Source: an uncultured Verrucomicrobiales bacterium
GTDB lineage: Bacteria > Verrucomicrobiota > Verrucomicrobiia > Verrucomicrobiales > Akkermansiaceae
Direction: 5' to 3'
Length of the DNA: 46,211 nt
Assembly: GCA_905478925.1 (NCBI GenBank)
Contig: CAJQKQ010000032.1
Coordinates: 1-46,211, forward strand
How positions within the stretch are numbered: position 1 is the first letter of the stretch; each line of letters starts with the position of its first letter. A model generated the notes under the pieces. That model had not been told where the DNA came from, did not search any database, and saw only the letters and a list, made by a program, of their open reading frames with translations. Made by a program: the position numbers and the translations under genes. Below, one piece after another: positions 1-9,900 of this stretch.

Positions 1-218
1 TGATGACTTACATCCGCAACGGATTCGGGAATTCAAGCGGGGACATCGTCTCTCCGGAGATGGCGCAGAACGCCCTCGATGTTTCCGCCGCCCGCGAAAA
101 GGCGGGTCAACCAATCACCGCCGAGGAGATCGCCGCCAAGCACATGATCATGCTGCCCGGCGAACCGATCGCCCCCGAAACGATGGTGAACCCCATCAGC
201 CTCGCCCCCGCGCAATAA
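1..218 (+). CDS. C-terminal end of a c-type cytochrome (5' end outside window)
   Basis: The reading frame is open from the window edge and ends at 218. The visible 71 residues begin with MTYIRNGFGN, the usual ending of a class I cytochrome c domain (helix after the Met ligand), followed by a hydrophilic tail. The haem-binding CxxCH would lie upstream of the window. It sits 45 bp before cytochrome oxidase subunit I on the same strand, so it is probably an electron donor or an extra subunit of that oxidase (inference). The internal ATG at 3 is not a real start. What can be seen supports the family only moderately. Confidence 0.6.
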   Translation, partial: MTYIRNGFGNSSGDIVSPEMAQNALDVSAAREKAGQPITAEEIAAKHMIMLPGEPIAPETMVNPISLAPAQ

Positions 219-263
219 TCCCGTTTAGGATTTAGAATTTAAAATTTATCATTTCAGTCACCT

Positions 264-2177
264 ATGAGCGCCAACGCAGCATCCCATTCCGGTCACGACG
301 ATTCGCACGACGACCACGGCGAGCATCACCACGATCCCGGCTGGCTCCGGAAATACGTTTTCTCCACCGATCACAAGACCATCGGCCTGCAGTATGGAAT
401 CACCGCCATGCTGTTCCTTGCCTTCGGTTTCTATCTGATGATGGTCATGCGCTGGAGCATCGCCTACCCGCACCAACCGCTGCCGGAGTGGATGAGCTTC
501 CTTTTTACCGACACATGGAAATCGCGCTGGTTGCTGGACGGTAAGGTGACAGGCGATACCTACAATATGTTCGGTGCGATGCACGGCACGATCATGGTCT
601 TCCTCGGCATTGTGCCGCTTGGTTTCGGTGCCTTCGGAAACTACGTTACGCCCCTCCAGATCGGTGCGGTGGACATGGCCTTCCCGAAGCTGAACATGGT
701 CAGCTACTGGGTCTACCTGGTCGGTGGTGTCATCATGTGCGCCTCGTTCTTCATGGAATCCGGAGCCGCGAAATCCGGCTGGACGAACTATTCCCCGCTG
801 GCGGGCTTCGCCGACGGTCAGATCGTCAACCAATGGCTGGCCGGACAGACACAATGGCTGATCGGCCTGGTCTGTCTGATCACCTCTTCGTTGCTGGGAT
901 CGGTCAATTTCATCACCACAATCATCAACCTCCGAGCCCGCGGAATGACTTGGATGCGCCTGCCATTCTTCGTCTGGGCGATGCTTGTCACCGGTTTCCT
1001 GCTGCTGCTCGCGTTCCCTCCTCTTGAGGCTGCCGGCATCATGCAGTTGATGGACCGGGTTGGGCATTCGTCCTTCTTCATGCCTTCCGGCCTTTTCACG
1101 CAGTCGGATGGTCTTGCGGATCTCTCGGGCGGTGGCTCACCGCTGCTGTTCCAGCACCTTTTCTGGTTCCTCGGTCACCCGGAGGTTTACGTCCTGCTGC
1201 TTCCCGCCATCGCCTGTGTGGCGGAAGTTATCCCGGTCAATACCCGCAAGCCACTGTGGGGCTACAAGTCGATGGTGTATTCCGTTCTCATTCTCGGATT
1301 TCTCTCCTTCATCGTCTGGGCTCACCACATGTATATGACGGGAATGGGTTCCGCTGTATCGACATTCTTCCAGACAACCACGGTGCTGATCTCGATTCCC
1401 TCGGTGATTATCATCACCGCGATGCTGATTTCCCTGTGGGGCGGTTCCATTCGGTTCACCCCGCCCATGCTGTGGGCTTGCGCCTTCATCCCGATGTTCG
1501 GCATCGGCGGCCTCACCGGCCTTCCGTTGGCCTTCAACCTCGTCGGACTCCATCTCCACGATACCTACTACGTGATCGGGCATTTCCACTACGTGGTCGC
1601 GCCGGGTATCCTCTTCGGCCTCTTCGCTGGAGTTCTCCATTGGTACCCGAAAATCACCGGCCGCTACATGAGCAAGACGCTCAACCACTTCCATTTTTGG
1701 CCCAGCCTGATCTGCATGAATATCATCTTCTTCCCGATGCTCATCCAGGGAATGTCCGGCTTCCACCGCCGCTGGTACAACGGCGGCGACGCCTACCTCT
1801 CGAAGGCTGCCGACAGCACCAACGTCTTCGGAAACATTGTTCGAGAAAGCATCGACCTGAACATCGTCATGTCGATGGGTGCATGGGCGCTCGCCATCGC
1901 CCAGATCCCTTTCATCATCAACTTGATCCTCTCCTGGAAGATTGGCAAAAAGGTCGAAAACGACAACCCATGGGGAGCCACCACGCTTGAGTGGTCCACC
2001 CCGACCCCTCCGGGTCACGGCAATTTCACCTATGATGTGGCAGTCTATCGCGGGCCTTACGAGTATTCCCGCCCGGATTGCGACAAGGATCATTTCCCGC
2101 AATGGGAAGCACCGAAGAAAAAGACTGAGGAGCAAGCGAACAAGCCCGCCGTCACCAGCACCGAAGAGCAACACTGA
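264..2177 (+). CDS. coxA: cytochrome c oxidase subunit I (aa3-type haem-copper oxidase)
   Basis: Catalytic subunit of the terminal oxidase. It reduces O2 to water at the haem a3-CuB centre and pumps protons across the inner membrane. The 637-residue protein has about twelve membrane segments. Visible signatures are MHGTIM near residue 106 (haem a ligand), GHPEVYVLLLPA near 305 (CuB His and cross-linked Tyr), HHMYMTG near 354 (CuB His pair) and HDTYYVIGHFHYVV near 433-446 (haem a3 and haem a His). The His/Asp-rich N-terminus and the charged C-terminal tail are hydrophilic extensions. ATG at 264 is the first start in frame; no strong Shine-Dalgarno is present. First complete gene of the oxidase operon. 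Confidence 0.97.
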   Translation: MSANAASHSGHDDSHDDHGEHHHDPGWLRKYVFSTDHKTIGLQYGITAMLFLAFGFYLMMVMRWSIAYPHQPLPEWMSFLFTDTWKSRWLLDGKVTGDTYNMFGAMHGTIMVFLGIVPLGFGAFGNYVTPLQIGAVDMAFPKLNMVSYWVYLVGGVIMCASFFMESGAAKSGWTNYSPLAGFADGQIVNQWLAGQTQWLIGLVCLITSSLLGSVNFITTIINLRARGMTWMRLPFFVWAMLVTGFLLLLAFPPLEAAGIMQLMDRVGHSSFFMPSGLFTQSDGLADLSGGGSPLLFQHLFWFLGHPEVYVLLLPAIACVAEVIPVNTRKPLWGYKSMVYSVLILGFLSFIVWAHHMYMTGMGSAVSTFFQTTTVLISIPSVIIITAMLISLWGGSIRFTPPMLWACAFIPMFGIGGLTGLPLAFNLVGLHLHDTYYVIGHFHYVVAPGILFGLFAGVLHWYPKITGRYMSKTLNHFHFWPSLICMNIIFFPMLIQGMSGFHRRWYNGGDAYLSKAADSTNVFGNIVRESIDLNIVMSMGAWALAIAQIPFIINLILSWKIGKKVENDNPWGATTLEWSTPTPPGHGNFTYDVAVYRGPYEYSRPDCDKDHFPQWEAPKKKTEEQANKPAVTSTEEQH

Positions 2178-2228
2178 AGTTCGGTTTTCTCCGAAACCTG
2201 AATACCGAACAACACCCAACTTTTAGAA

Positions 2229-3863
2229 ATGGAAATCCCATATATCGTAACCCCCCGTAAGGACACGGGCCTGATCAACTCCAAGATTGCCATCTGGCTG
2301 TTCCTCGCCTCCGAGGTCATGCTCTTCGGTGGCTTCTTCTCCGCCTATGTTTATCTCCGCTTGGGAGCCGACTACCCGTGGCCGGAGCGGTCTCTGCCGG
2401 TGCTGCCGGGTCTGATCAACACGTTTGTCCTTATTGGTTCGTCCGTGACGGTGGTGTTCGCATGGGCTGCCCTGAAAATGCGTAAATGGAGGCATTTCCA
2501 GATCTACATGGGTATCACTGTCGCCTGTGCCGCACTGTTCATGGTGCTCAAGGGCATCGAATATAGCGTGAAGTTCAAACACCAAGCGGTTCGCCTCCAC
2601 GATTACTCGGTTGTCGAGGGTCACCTTGGATACGAGATGGATGAGAACCATGAGTATATCGAAGATCGCAAAGGTCACCACATCGAGGAAAACATGATCC
2701 GCGTGAAGGCGGACAAGCTCACCTTCAGCGTCAAGCGCTACCATACGGCATGGGTCGAGGAAATGATCGCCGAGGCGGAGCACGCCAAGTCGGAAATTTC
2801 GCTTACGGAGAGCGTCAAGGCAGTGACGGAGGAAGGTGGAAAGAGTGAGACCATTGCCAAGGCGGGTGAGAAACTCTCGGTGGATCTGCTTAAGAAGATT
2901 TTCAAAGTCCAGCAAGCAGCGCTTGCGCACAACGCAGCGCTCCGCACCGATGCCCTCCGCGATGCGTGGGTGATTGCGAAAAAGGAGAACCCCGGAAAGA
3001 GCGATTGGGAGTATTCTGATACGGTCAACATCGATGCAGAGGCGCTTGCGCCGAAGATGCTTACCGAGGTTTCCACCGCAGCGTTCACGGTTGATCCTCC
3101 GGTCGAATTCCTATTCAAGCCCCGTGATATCAAGGAGGGCGCAAGCTCCTCGCGCCTCCGCGATGATACCGTGATCGCCGGCGAGTTGGAGGCCAGCCCG
3201 ATGGTCTTCCATAACACCGATGCCATCGACTTCCAGTGGCTGGTGATGAAGGCTGAGGAGAAGGGCATCCCTGCGGAAACCGCCATCGAAAATTCCTGGC
3301 TGATGCAGAACAACGCGTTCGTCCGCGAGGCCTGGGCCTGGCACCAGACGGAGATCGAGGCGCTCCGCAAGAAGCTCAACGATAGGCATGGTTTCAAAAA
3401 GGACAGCGAAGGGAAGCTCACCGATGAGCCGAACCGCGTGCCGACTGAGAAGGAACTCTACCGTATCGGTTGGAAAGATTTCGCGAAGTTCGGAGAGGAA
3501 ACCAAGGGAGTGGAACTCAGTGGTGCGGCGAAATTCAAGGAGGAATTCTTCGGCCCCAACTACAAGGCGCGCGGCGAAAAGACCTTCCATCAGCTTTCTA
3601 TCCCGCGTGAGGAGATCCGCCATGCTGCGAAGTTCACGCCCGCGTGGAACACCTACTACGCAATCTACTTCACCATCACTGGCCTCCACGGCCTGCACGT
3701 CATCGGCGGTGCGCTGGTGCTGCTCTACTATCTCGTCTTCGGCAGGAAGATGTATCTAGAGAATCCGGAGTGGCTCGCCAACCGCGTCGAGGTCGGCGGC
3801 CTGTTCTGGCACTTTGTCGACCTGATCTGGATCTTTGCATTCCCTATCCTCTACTTGATGTAA
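2229..3863 (+). CDS. coxC: cytochrome c oxidase subunit III with large hydrophilic insertion
   Basis: Membrane subunit III of the oxidase. The first 125 residues carry the first helices (SEVMLFGGFFSAYVYLR, then LINTFVLIGSS and MVLKGIEYS). The last 110 carry the final ones (AIYFTITGLHGLHVIGGALV, GGLFWHFVDLIWIFAFP). Between them, about residues 130-435, lies a highly charged, helix-prone stretch rich in Lys, Glu and Ala with no membrane segment. Typical subunit III proteins are 190-280 residues; this one is 544. The reading frame is continuous and codon use looks uniform, so the insert appears genuine and not a fused neighbour. It follows coxA by 51 bp. Confidence 0.93.
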   Translation: MEIPYIVTPRKDTGLINSKIAIWLFLASEVMLFGGFFSAYVYLRLGADYPWPERSLPVLPGLINTFVLIGSSVTVVFAWAALKMRKWRHFQIYMGITVACAALFMVLKGIEYSVKFKHQAVRLHDYSVVEGHLGYEMDENHEYIEDRKGHHIEENMIRVKADKLTFSVKRYHTAWVEEMIAEAEHAKSEISLTESVKAVTEEGGKSETIAKAGEKLSVDLLKKIFKVQQAALAHNAALRTDALRDAWVIAKKENPGKSDWEYSDTVNIDAEALAPKMLTEVSTAAFTVDPPVEFLFKPRDIKEGASSSRLRDDTVIAGELEASPMVFHNTDAIDFQWLVMKAEEKGIPAETAIENSWLMQNNAFVREAWAWHQTEIEALRKKLNDRHGFKKDSEGKLTDEPNRVPTEKELYRIGWKDFAKFGEETKGVELSGAAKFKEEFFGPNYKARGEKTFHQLSIPREEIRHAAKFTPAWNTYYAIYFTITGLHGLHVIGGALVLLYYLVFGRKMYLENPEWLANRVEVGGLFWHFVDLIWIFAFPILYLM

Positions 3864-3897
3864 CCCAATTTTCCCAACCTTCCAAATACCTCAGAAA

Positions 3898-4245
3898 ATG
3901 GCTGATTCGATTGAAGCAATCCAAAAATCTAAGAAAACCTACCTGGCCGTCTTCGGCGCCCTGCTGGTAGGCACCGTGCTGACCGTGCTGGTCGCCTCGC
4001 CGCCGGAGTTCCTCTACTGGCTCGATGTCGGGCACCACGGCTTCGATAAATGGGATGCCGTCGTCGGTCTACTCATCGCAACCACCAAGGCTTCCCTTGT
4101 GGCGGTTATTTTCATGCACCTTAACCATGAGAAGAAGGCGATCTACTGGATTTTCGGAGCCGGCCTACTTTTCTGCGGTTGCATGGCGGGATTGCTTGCG
4201 CTCGCGAAAAGCAGCCCGATCTTCGACTACCTCTTCTACAAATAA
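3898..4245 (+). CDS. coxD: cytochrome c oxidase subunit IV
   Basis: Small 115-residue membrane protein with three predicted helices. It has the prokaryotic subunit IV pattern: YLAVFGALLVGTVLTVLVA, then GLLIATTKASLVAVIFMHL with the conserved KA..V..FMHL, then a last helix. Subunit IV stabilises the oxidase complex. It lies 34 bp after coxC in the same operon. The start at 3898 is the first ATG and gives a normal family length. Confidence 0.9.
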   Translation: MADSIEAIQKSKKTYLAVFGALLVGTVLTVLVASPPEFLYWLDVGHHGFDKWDAVVGLLIATTKASLVAVIFMHLNHEKKAIYWIFGAGLLFCGCMAGLLALAKSSPIFDYLFYK

Positions 4246-4251
4246 TCCACC

Positions 4252-4452
4252 ATGTCGCTCCGCAGCTTCCACATAATCTTCATCACTGTATGCACACTGC
4301 TGTGTGCCTTCTTGGCGGTGTGGTCGTTCGTGCTTGCGCCGGAGCCCTCCGCCATGGCGACTGCATTCGGGGTCGTAGGCATCGTGGGTATGCTGCTCAT
4401 GCCGCTCTATGCGGTGGCTTTTCTGAAAAAGGCAGCAAAACTCCATCTCTGA
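4252..4452 (+). CDS. small two-helix membrane protein of the oxidase operon
   Basis: A 66-residue protein with two hydrophobic segments (about residues 6-28 and 38-57) and a basic C-terminus (LKKAAKLHL). It starts 6 bp after coxD and ends 7 bp before the next small gene, so it is almost certainly cotranscribed and possibly translationally coupled. No known family is recognised. By position it may be an accessory subunit or assembly factor of the oxidase; this is inference. Confidence 0.7.
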   Translation: MSLRSFHIIFITVCTLLCAFLAVWSFVLAPEPSAMATAFGVVGIVGMLLMPLYAVAFLKKAAKLHL

Positions 4453-4459
4453 ACCTTCC

Positions 4460-4663
4460 ATGAATCTCCTCCAAACGCTAGCCTGCTCCACCTGCCGCGT
4501 CTCCTTCGAGTCCACGGGTGACTCCATCGGCTACTCGATCTTCTTTCTCCTCATCGTGATCTTGGCGGTTCTCGCTGCGATCGGATTCTTCATGGTTCGA
4601 CTAGCCCGGCGTGAGAACGCCAACCTCGACCCCGAACTCCGCGACGATTACGTCTCCCCGTAG
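4460..4663 (+). CDS. small single-pass membrane protein with CxxC motif
   Basis: A 67-residue protein. An N-terminal segment contains LACSTCRVSF with a C-S-T-C pair at about residues 9-12, followed by one strong membrane helix (about 25-48) and a charged tail ending in DPELRDDYVSP. It resembles CcoS/CcoQ-like small oxidase proteins in size only. The CxxC pair facing one side of the membrane could act in thiol or copper chemistry during oxidase assembly (inference). It lies between the small membrane gene and coxB in a tight operon. Confidence 0.7.
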   Translation: MNLLQTLACSTCRVSFESTGDSIGYSIFFLLIVILAVLAAIGFFMVRLARRENANLDPELRDDYVSP

Positions 4664-4708
4664 GCAATTTTAGATTTTCAGCATTTCAGTATCTCAGCTT
4701 TTACCCAA

Positions 4709-5503
4709 ATGACCTTCTCCGAACTCCTAGGCCTCCCAGAAAACTATTCCGCACATGGCGGCAGTGTTGATCACCTGATCTTGGTGGTGCATTGGTTCAT
4801 GCTCGCCCTTTTCGTCGGGTGGACCGCGTTCTTCTTCGTGTGCCTCTACAAATTTTGGCACAAGCGCAACCCGAAGGCATCCTACGATGGCGTCCGCAGC
4901 CACCTTTCCAGCCACATGGAGGTGGCGGTCATCATCATCGAGGCCGTCCTGCTTCTCGGTTTCGCCTTCCCGCTCTGGCAGGAACGCGTCGATAGCTGGG
5001 AGAAAATCCAGGAAATGGATCCTGTCCGCGTTCGTGTCGTCGGTTGGCAGTTCGGATGGACCTACCATTACCCCGGTCTCGACGGAAAATTCGGTCGGGT
5101 CGATTCTGCGCTCATTACCTCGAGCAACAAGCTTGGCATCGATTACACGGATCCCAATGCCCATGACGATTTCATCGACGGCAACCTCAAGCTGCCGGCA
5201 AAGCGTCCTGCCGTGCTCAATATCGGAACCCTCGATGTGATCCACAACTACGCGATCGTGCCAATGCGCATCCAGCAGGATGCGATCCCCGGCAAGGAGA
5301 TCGCAATGTGGTTCACCCCGGTGAAACCGATGGAAACCTATGTCGTCTGCGCCCAGCTTTGCGGGCAGAAACATGGTGATATGGTCGGAATCTTGGAAGT
5401 AGTTCCCCAGGAAGACTATGCAACGTGGGCTGAAGGGAAGTCGAAGGCTGCCCTGGAAAGCCAAAACAAGACCACCGGGCAGACAGCTGCCATCAGTCGC
5501 TGA
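4709..5503 (+). CDS. coxB: cytochrome c oxidase subunit II (CuA subunit)
   Basis: 264 residues with two N-terminal membrane helices (about 25-50 and 68-88) and a periplasmic cupredoxin domain. The aromatic patch VVGWQFGWTYHYPG marks the electron-entry site. CuA ligands are visible: the His of VIHNYAIV near residue 178 and CAQLCGQKHGDM at about 214-225 (Cys, Cys, His, Met). No cytochrome c domain is fused, so electrons probably come from a separate cytochrome, such as the one whose tail opens the window. Subunit II is last in the operon here, whereas it often comes first. Confidence 0.95.
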   Translation: MTFSELLGLPENYSAHGGSVDHLILVVHWFMLALFVGWTAFFFVCLYKFWHKRNPKASYDGVRSHLSSHMEVAVIIIEAVLLLGFAFPLWQERVDSWEKIQEMDPVRVRVVGWQFGWTYHYPGLDGKFGRVDSALITSSNKLGIDYTDPNAHDDFIDGNLKLPAKRPAVLNIGTLDVIHNYAIVPMRIQQDAIPGKEIAMWFTPVKPMETYVVCAQLCGQKHGDMVGILEVVPQEDYATWAEGKSKAALESQNKTTGQTAAISR

Positions 5504-5516
5504 GCAGGCAATCCGC

Positions 5517-6380
5517 TCAGCCGACCGGATGCCACGTGGTCTTGAGTTCTACGAAATCGCGGATGTGATACAGGCCTTGGGCTTCTCCAGAAAACCAGTC
5601 GTATGGTTTCTCAGCGGGAATGAGCTTGGTGCGTTTCACTGATTCAGCAGCACCGGTCTGTAGAGTTTTTCGTTCATCGGCAGTGGCAAAGGCGGAGACG
5701 GCACGGATCTGCTCGTGGGTGGCGAATGTCGGCAGGATATCGGCATTCCTTCCGGTCAGTAGATTGATTATGCCTCCAGGTAGATCGCTGGTGGCGAGCA
5801 TTTCACCGAGCAGGATGGCGGGATAGGGCTTGCTCTCAGATGCGAGTGCAACCACGGCGTTTCCGCTGACGATGATGGGAAGGATCATCGAAAGCAGCCC
5901 GAGCAGCGGGGCTTGCTCGGGTGCCGCGACGGCAATGATTCCCATTGGCTCGGTCACGGAGAAATTGAAATGGGGCGATGCAACCGGGTTCACGCTGCCG
6001 AGCAGGGATTCGTATTTGTCCGTCCATCCGGCGTAGTGGACGATGCGGTCGATGGCTGCAGAAACCTCTGCTGTGGCCTGCTTTTTCTCCCTCGCATCGG
6101 ACGGGAAATGCGCATCGACGAGTTCGCCGGAGCGGGCTTCTAGCATCTCCGCCATGCGGTAAAGGATTTGCCCGCGGTTGTAGCCGGAACGTTTCGCCCA
6201 GCCCGGGCCTGCCTTTGCGGCGGCCTCGACCGAGTTGCGCACGTCCTTGCGGGTGCAGAGCGGGACGTTTGCGAAGAACTCCCCGCCGTTGCCGGTGATC
6301 TCGTAGGTGCGGTTGCTTTCGGAGCGAATGAACGCGCCTCCGACGTAGCATTTCGGGGTCTTGGTGATGGTGAGTCGTGG
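5517..6380 (-). CDS. aldehyde dehydrogenase-like protein lacking the catalytic half
   Basis: The protein matches the N-terminal NAD-binding half of aldehyde dehydrogenases. It has the sequence YVGGAFIRSES, an oligomerisation and helix region, then TEPMGIIAVAAPE, LPIIVSGNAVVALAS and LPGGIINLLTG. It ends after about 287 residues without the LGGK element or the catalytic Cys. Short ALDH-family proteins of this kind are known beside full-length ones, so it may be a non-catalytic partner instead of a degraded gene; no partner is seen here. The start was set at 6380 (MPRLTITKTPK) because the 11 codons upstream do not resemble the family. It is convergent with coxB, 13 bp apart. Confidence 0.75.
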   Translation of the reverse strand, partial: PRLTITKTPKCYVGGAFIRSESNRTYEITGNGGEFFANVPLCTRKDVRNSVEAAAKAGPGWAKRSGYNRGQILYRMAEMLEARSGELVDAHFPSDAREKKQATAEVSAAIDRIVHYAGWTDKYESLLGSVNPVASPHFNFSVTEPMGIIAVAAPEQAPLLGLLSMILPIIVSGNAVVALASESKPYPAILLGEMLATSDLPGGIINLLTGRNADILPTFATHEQIRAVSAFATADERKTLQTGAAESVKRTKLIPAEKPYDWFSGEAQGLYHIRDFVELKTTWHPVG

Positions 6381-6522
6381 CATGATCGCTGTTCTGAGTG
6401 TATTGGCTTCCACGACGGCTGCGAGGAAGAAATAGGGGGAGGAGAGTGCAGGGCGCCTACACTAGGGAGATCCCGGCAAGGAAAGCAGAACCGGATATGG
6501 GATTTAAATCCGGATATGGGAT

Positions 6523-6660
6523 TTGAACCGCCAAGTAAGAAAAGTTCGACAAGTTTTTCCAAAGCCAAACGCTTTCTGAACAGAAATCTTCAGCCAAAAA
6601 GACTCTTTTGAGATCTTTGTTCTCTTGGACTTGGTGGGCTTTTCTTACTTGGCGGTTCAA
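6523..6660. repeat. 22-bp perfect inverted repeat, arms 94 bp apart
   Basis: The arm at 6523-6544 (begins TTGAACCGCCAAG) and the arm at 6639-6660 (ends TTGGCGGTTCAA) are exact reverse complements over 22 bases, with no match beyond. The 94-bp interior is AT-rich and codes for nothing obvious. The layout resembles a small non-autonomous element or a long stem, but no target duplication is seen outside the arms. Confidence 0.75.
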
Positions 6661-6681
6661 TCTCTTGAAAAATCCCTAACG

Positions 6682-6716
6682 GGCGCCCTGGGGGGAGAGG
6701 CATCTCTCCGAGCGCC
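6682..6716. other. nested GC-rich hairpin
   Basis: Inner stem GGAGAG/CTCTCC around loop GCAT (6694-6709), and outer stem GGCGC/GCGCC (6682-6686 and 6712-6716). It is not directly followed by a T-run; the nearest is at 6731. It could be a terminator-like or leader structure upstream of the restriction gene; role unknown. Confidence 0.45.
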
Positions 6717-6783
6717 TGCACAGGCCCAGTATTTTTTTCCGGATGGTTATTCGGCAGTCGCAGACTCCCCGTTCCTTGAAGCA

Positions 6784-6802
6784 CGCAGTCGTCCGTTAGA
6801 AT
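6784..6802. repeat. left copy of island-flanking short repeat
   Basis: CGCAGTCGTCCGTTAGAAT here recurs at 14359-14381 with one extra TCCG unit. The right copy encodes the last codons of the moaE-MOSC gene. The two copies enclose the restriction/TcmP island, as attL/attR would. No integrase is present, so attachment-site status is only a suggestion. Confidence 0.35.
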
Positions 6803-6932
6803 CCTTCATAGGAGGGCTGCCGATTTGATCCATGTATCGGCGGCGGCGAATGCATCGGAAATCTACAGAAGAATCCAGCCCCTCTTGTTTCGCCTTTTCA
6901 CCCGGGCTGGCATCCATAGTCTTTGCCGAAGA

Positions 6933-9900
6933 ATGACTCCCCTCCAAAAAATCCTCACCGCATACCGCAGCGTATCCCAGACCGAGCGGGAGAAGGGCAC
7001 CTACTTCGAGGAACTCATCCGCACCTACTTCCGCAACGAACCGAAATACGCGAACCTCTACTCTGATGTCTGGCTGTTCTCCGATTGGGCGAAGGAGATC
7101 GGCACAGCTCAGTTCGACTTCAATGCCAAGGACAAAGGCATCGACCTCGTCGCCAAAGTTTCCGGCACGGATGAATACCACGCTATCCAGTGCAAATGCT
7201 ATGCGGAGGACTACACTGTCAGGAAAGCGGACATCGACAGCTTCTTCAATGAATCCGGGAAAAGCCTGTTCACCTACCGCCTCATCGTCACCACGACGAA
7301 CAATTGGAGCGAAAACGCCGAGTATTCCCTTGAGGGGCAGGCTACACCCGTTAGCAAGATCACTCTACTTGATCTCGAAAACAGCCAGATCGACTGGGAG
7401 GAATACGCGCCGACCAAGCCCACCGCGCTAAAACCCAAGTACGACATCAACGCCGACCGATCCCGCCACCAGAAGACCGCCCGCACCAATGTCCTGCTCG
7501 GACTCAAGTCCGCCGACCGTGGCAAGCTCATCATGGCTTGCGGCACCGGCAAGACTTTCACCTCCCTCAAGATCGCCGAGGAAATCGCCGGCCCGGGAAA
7601 GCGCGTCCTCTTCCTCGTCCCCAGCCTGAACCTGCTTTCCCAGACCCTCACCGAGTGGACTCAGCAATGCTCCTTCCCGCTCCGCTCCTTCGCTGTTTGC
7701 TCGGATGCCGAGGTAGGGAAGAAACGCAAGAAGAGCAAAGACGAGGACATCGTCGAGACCCTTGCCCACGAGCTTCAATATCCCGCCACCACGGATGCCA
7801 AGCGCCTAGCCTACGAAATGGGGAAACGCCACGACGCGGAGCACATGTCCGTCGTCTTCTCCACCTACCATTCCATCCAGGCAGTCAGCGAGGCTCAGAA
7901 CCTCCACGGCATGGCGGACTTCGATCTCATCGTCTGCGATGAAGCCCACCGCACCACCGGAGCAACCTTCGACGATGAGAAGGAAAGCAACTTCGTGAAG
8001 ATCCACGATGCGGAGTTCATCCATTCCGCGAAACGGCTCTACATGACAGCCACCCCGCGCATCTACGGAGCACCGGCCAAGGCCACCGCCGAGCGCGATA
8101 GCATCACCCTCTGCTCCATGGATGACGAGGCGCTCTTCGGGAAGCAACTCCACCTCATCACCTTCTCCGAGGCCGTGGAACTCAAGCTCCTCACCGACTA
8201 CAAAGTCCTCGTCCTCGCCATCAACAGCACCCACGTCAGCTCCCGCATCCAAGATTTGCTCAAGGACGAGAACAACTCCCTCAAAGTCGACGACGCCGCC
8301 CGAATCATTGGCTGCTGGAAAGCACTTTCCAAGCAAGGCGTCACCGAGCACCTGCCCGGCGACGAGGATCCCATGCGTCGCGCCGTCGCCTTCTGCCAGG
8401 TCATCGAGGCGCAGGGAGGGAAGGGGAAAACCCACAAAGTCTCCTCCAAACAGATCGCCGGGATGTTCCAGAAAGTAGTCGATGCCTACCAGCAGCAGGA
8501 AGACAGCGACAACGACCTCGTCTGCGAGGCCGATCACGTGGACGGCTCCATGAACGCCGGGCAGAAAGAGGAAAAGCTCGATTGGCTCAAAGCCGAGGCA
8601 GAGCCGAACACCTGCCGCATCCTCAGCAACGTCCGCTGCCTTTCCGAAGGTGTGGACGTCCCCGCGCTGGATGCCGTGCTGTTCCTCACACCGCGAAATT
8701 CCCAGGTCGATGTCGTCCAGTCCGTAGGCCGCGTCATGCGGAATGCTCCGGGGAAAAAGCGTGGTTACGTCATCCTCCCTGTCGTCATCCCGGAGGACAT
8801 GGAGGCGCACGAGGCGCTGAATGACAACAAGACCTACAAGGTCGTCTGGGACGTGCTCCAGGCTCTCCGTTCCCACGACGATACCTTTGACGCCCTCGTC
8901 AACAAAATCGAGTTCGACGGACAGAACAAGCGGAAGATGGAAGTCGTCTCCATCACCGACGAGGTGAAGAAAAAATCCAAAAAGGAACCCGGCGGCGACA
9001 AGAACCCATCCGGGAAAGGCCAGCACGGCATAGGCGAATCCACTGGCGGCACCCCGCAGGAAATTCAGCCGCAACTCCAGTTCCAAGTCTCCGATCTCGA
9101 ACGCGCTCTCTACGCAAAGCTCGTCAAAAAATGCGGCTCGCGGAACTACTGGGACGATTGGGCAAAGGACATCGCCGCCATCGCCAATACCCACATCTCC
9201 CGCATCACCCAGATCATTTCCAAGCCGGAGAACAAAAAGGAAGCGGCCGCCTTTACCGCCTTCGCCAACGAACTGCGGGATGATCTCAACGACTCCATCA
9301 CCGATGCCGAAGTCATCGAGATGCTCGCCCAACACCTCATTACAAAGCCCGTCTTCGATTCCCTCTTCGAGGAATACTCCTTCGCCAGCCACAATCCCGT
9401 CTCAAAAGCCATGCAGCACACCCTCGATGTCCTGCAGGAGCATAGACTGGAAAAGGAAGCGGATACCCTGGAGAAATTCTACGCCAGCGTCGCCCGCAAG
9501 GCGAAGGACACCAACACCGCCGAGGGGAAACAGAAAATCGTCGTCGAGCTATACGACAAGTTCTTCCGCAACGCCTTCCCCCGCATGACAGAGCGGCTGG
9601 GAATCGTCTATACCCCCGTGGAGGTCGTGGACTTCATCATCCACTCTGTAAACGACCTTCTGAAACAGGAATTCGGCCAGACCCTCGGCAGCGAAGGCGT
9701 CCACATCATCGATCCCTTCACCGGCACCGGCACCTTCATCACCCGCCTGCTCCAGAGCGGCCTCATTACCAAGGAACAACTCCCGCATAAATACGGAAAG
9801 GAAATCCACGCCAACGAGATCGTCCTGCTCGCCTACTACATCGCCGCCATCAATATCGAAGCCGTCTATCACGGCATCGTCGGCGGGGAATACCAACCCT

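Larger units (their letters stand above)
6414..6932. other. 519-bp non-coding stretch before the defence island
   Basis: No convincing gene. It holds a tandem pair of GGATATGGGATTT units near 6493-6522, a 22-bp perfect inverted repeat, a nested GC-rich hairpin and one copy of a short sequence also found at the far end of the island (each listed separately). It separates the divergent ALDH-like and restriction genes. Confidence 0.6.

Noticed and set aside
1137..2219. Minus-strand open frame of 360 codons
   Set aside because: Antisense shadow of coxA.
7806..9392. Minus-strand open frame of 528 codons
   Set aside because: Shadow of the Type ISP gene; its composition (Val/Gly/Asp-rich, no domain) is that of an antisense frame in GC-rich DNA.
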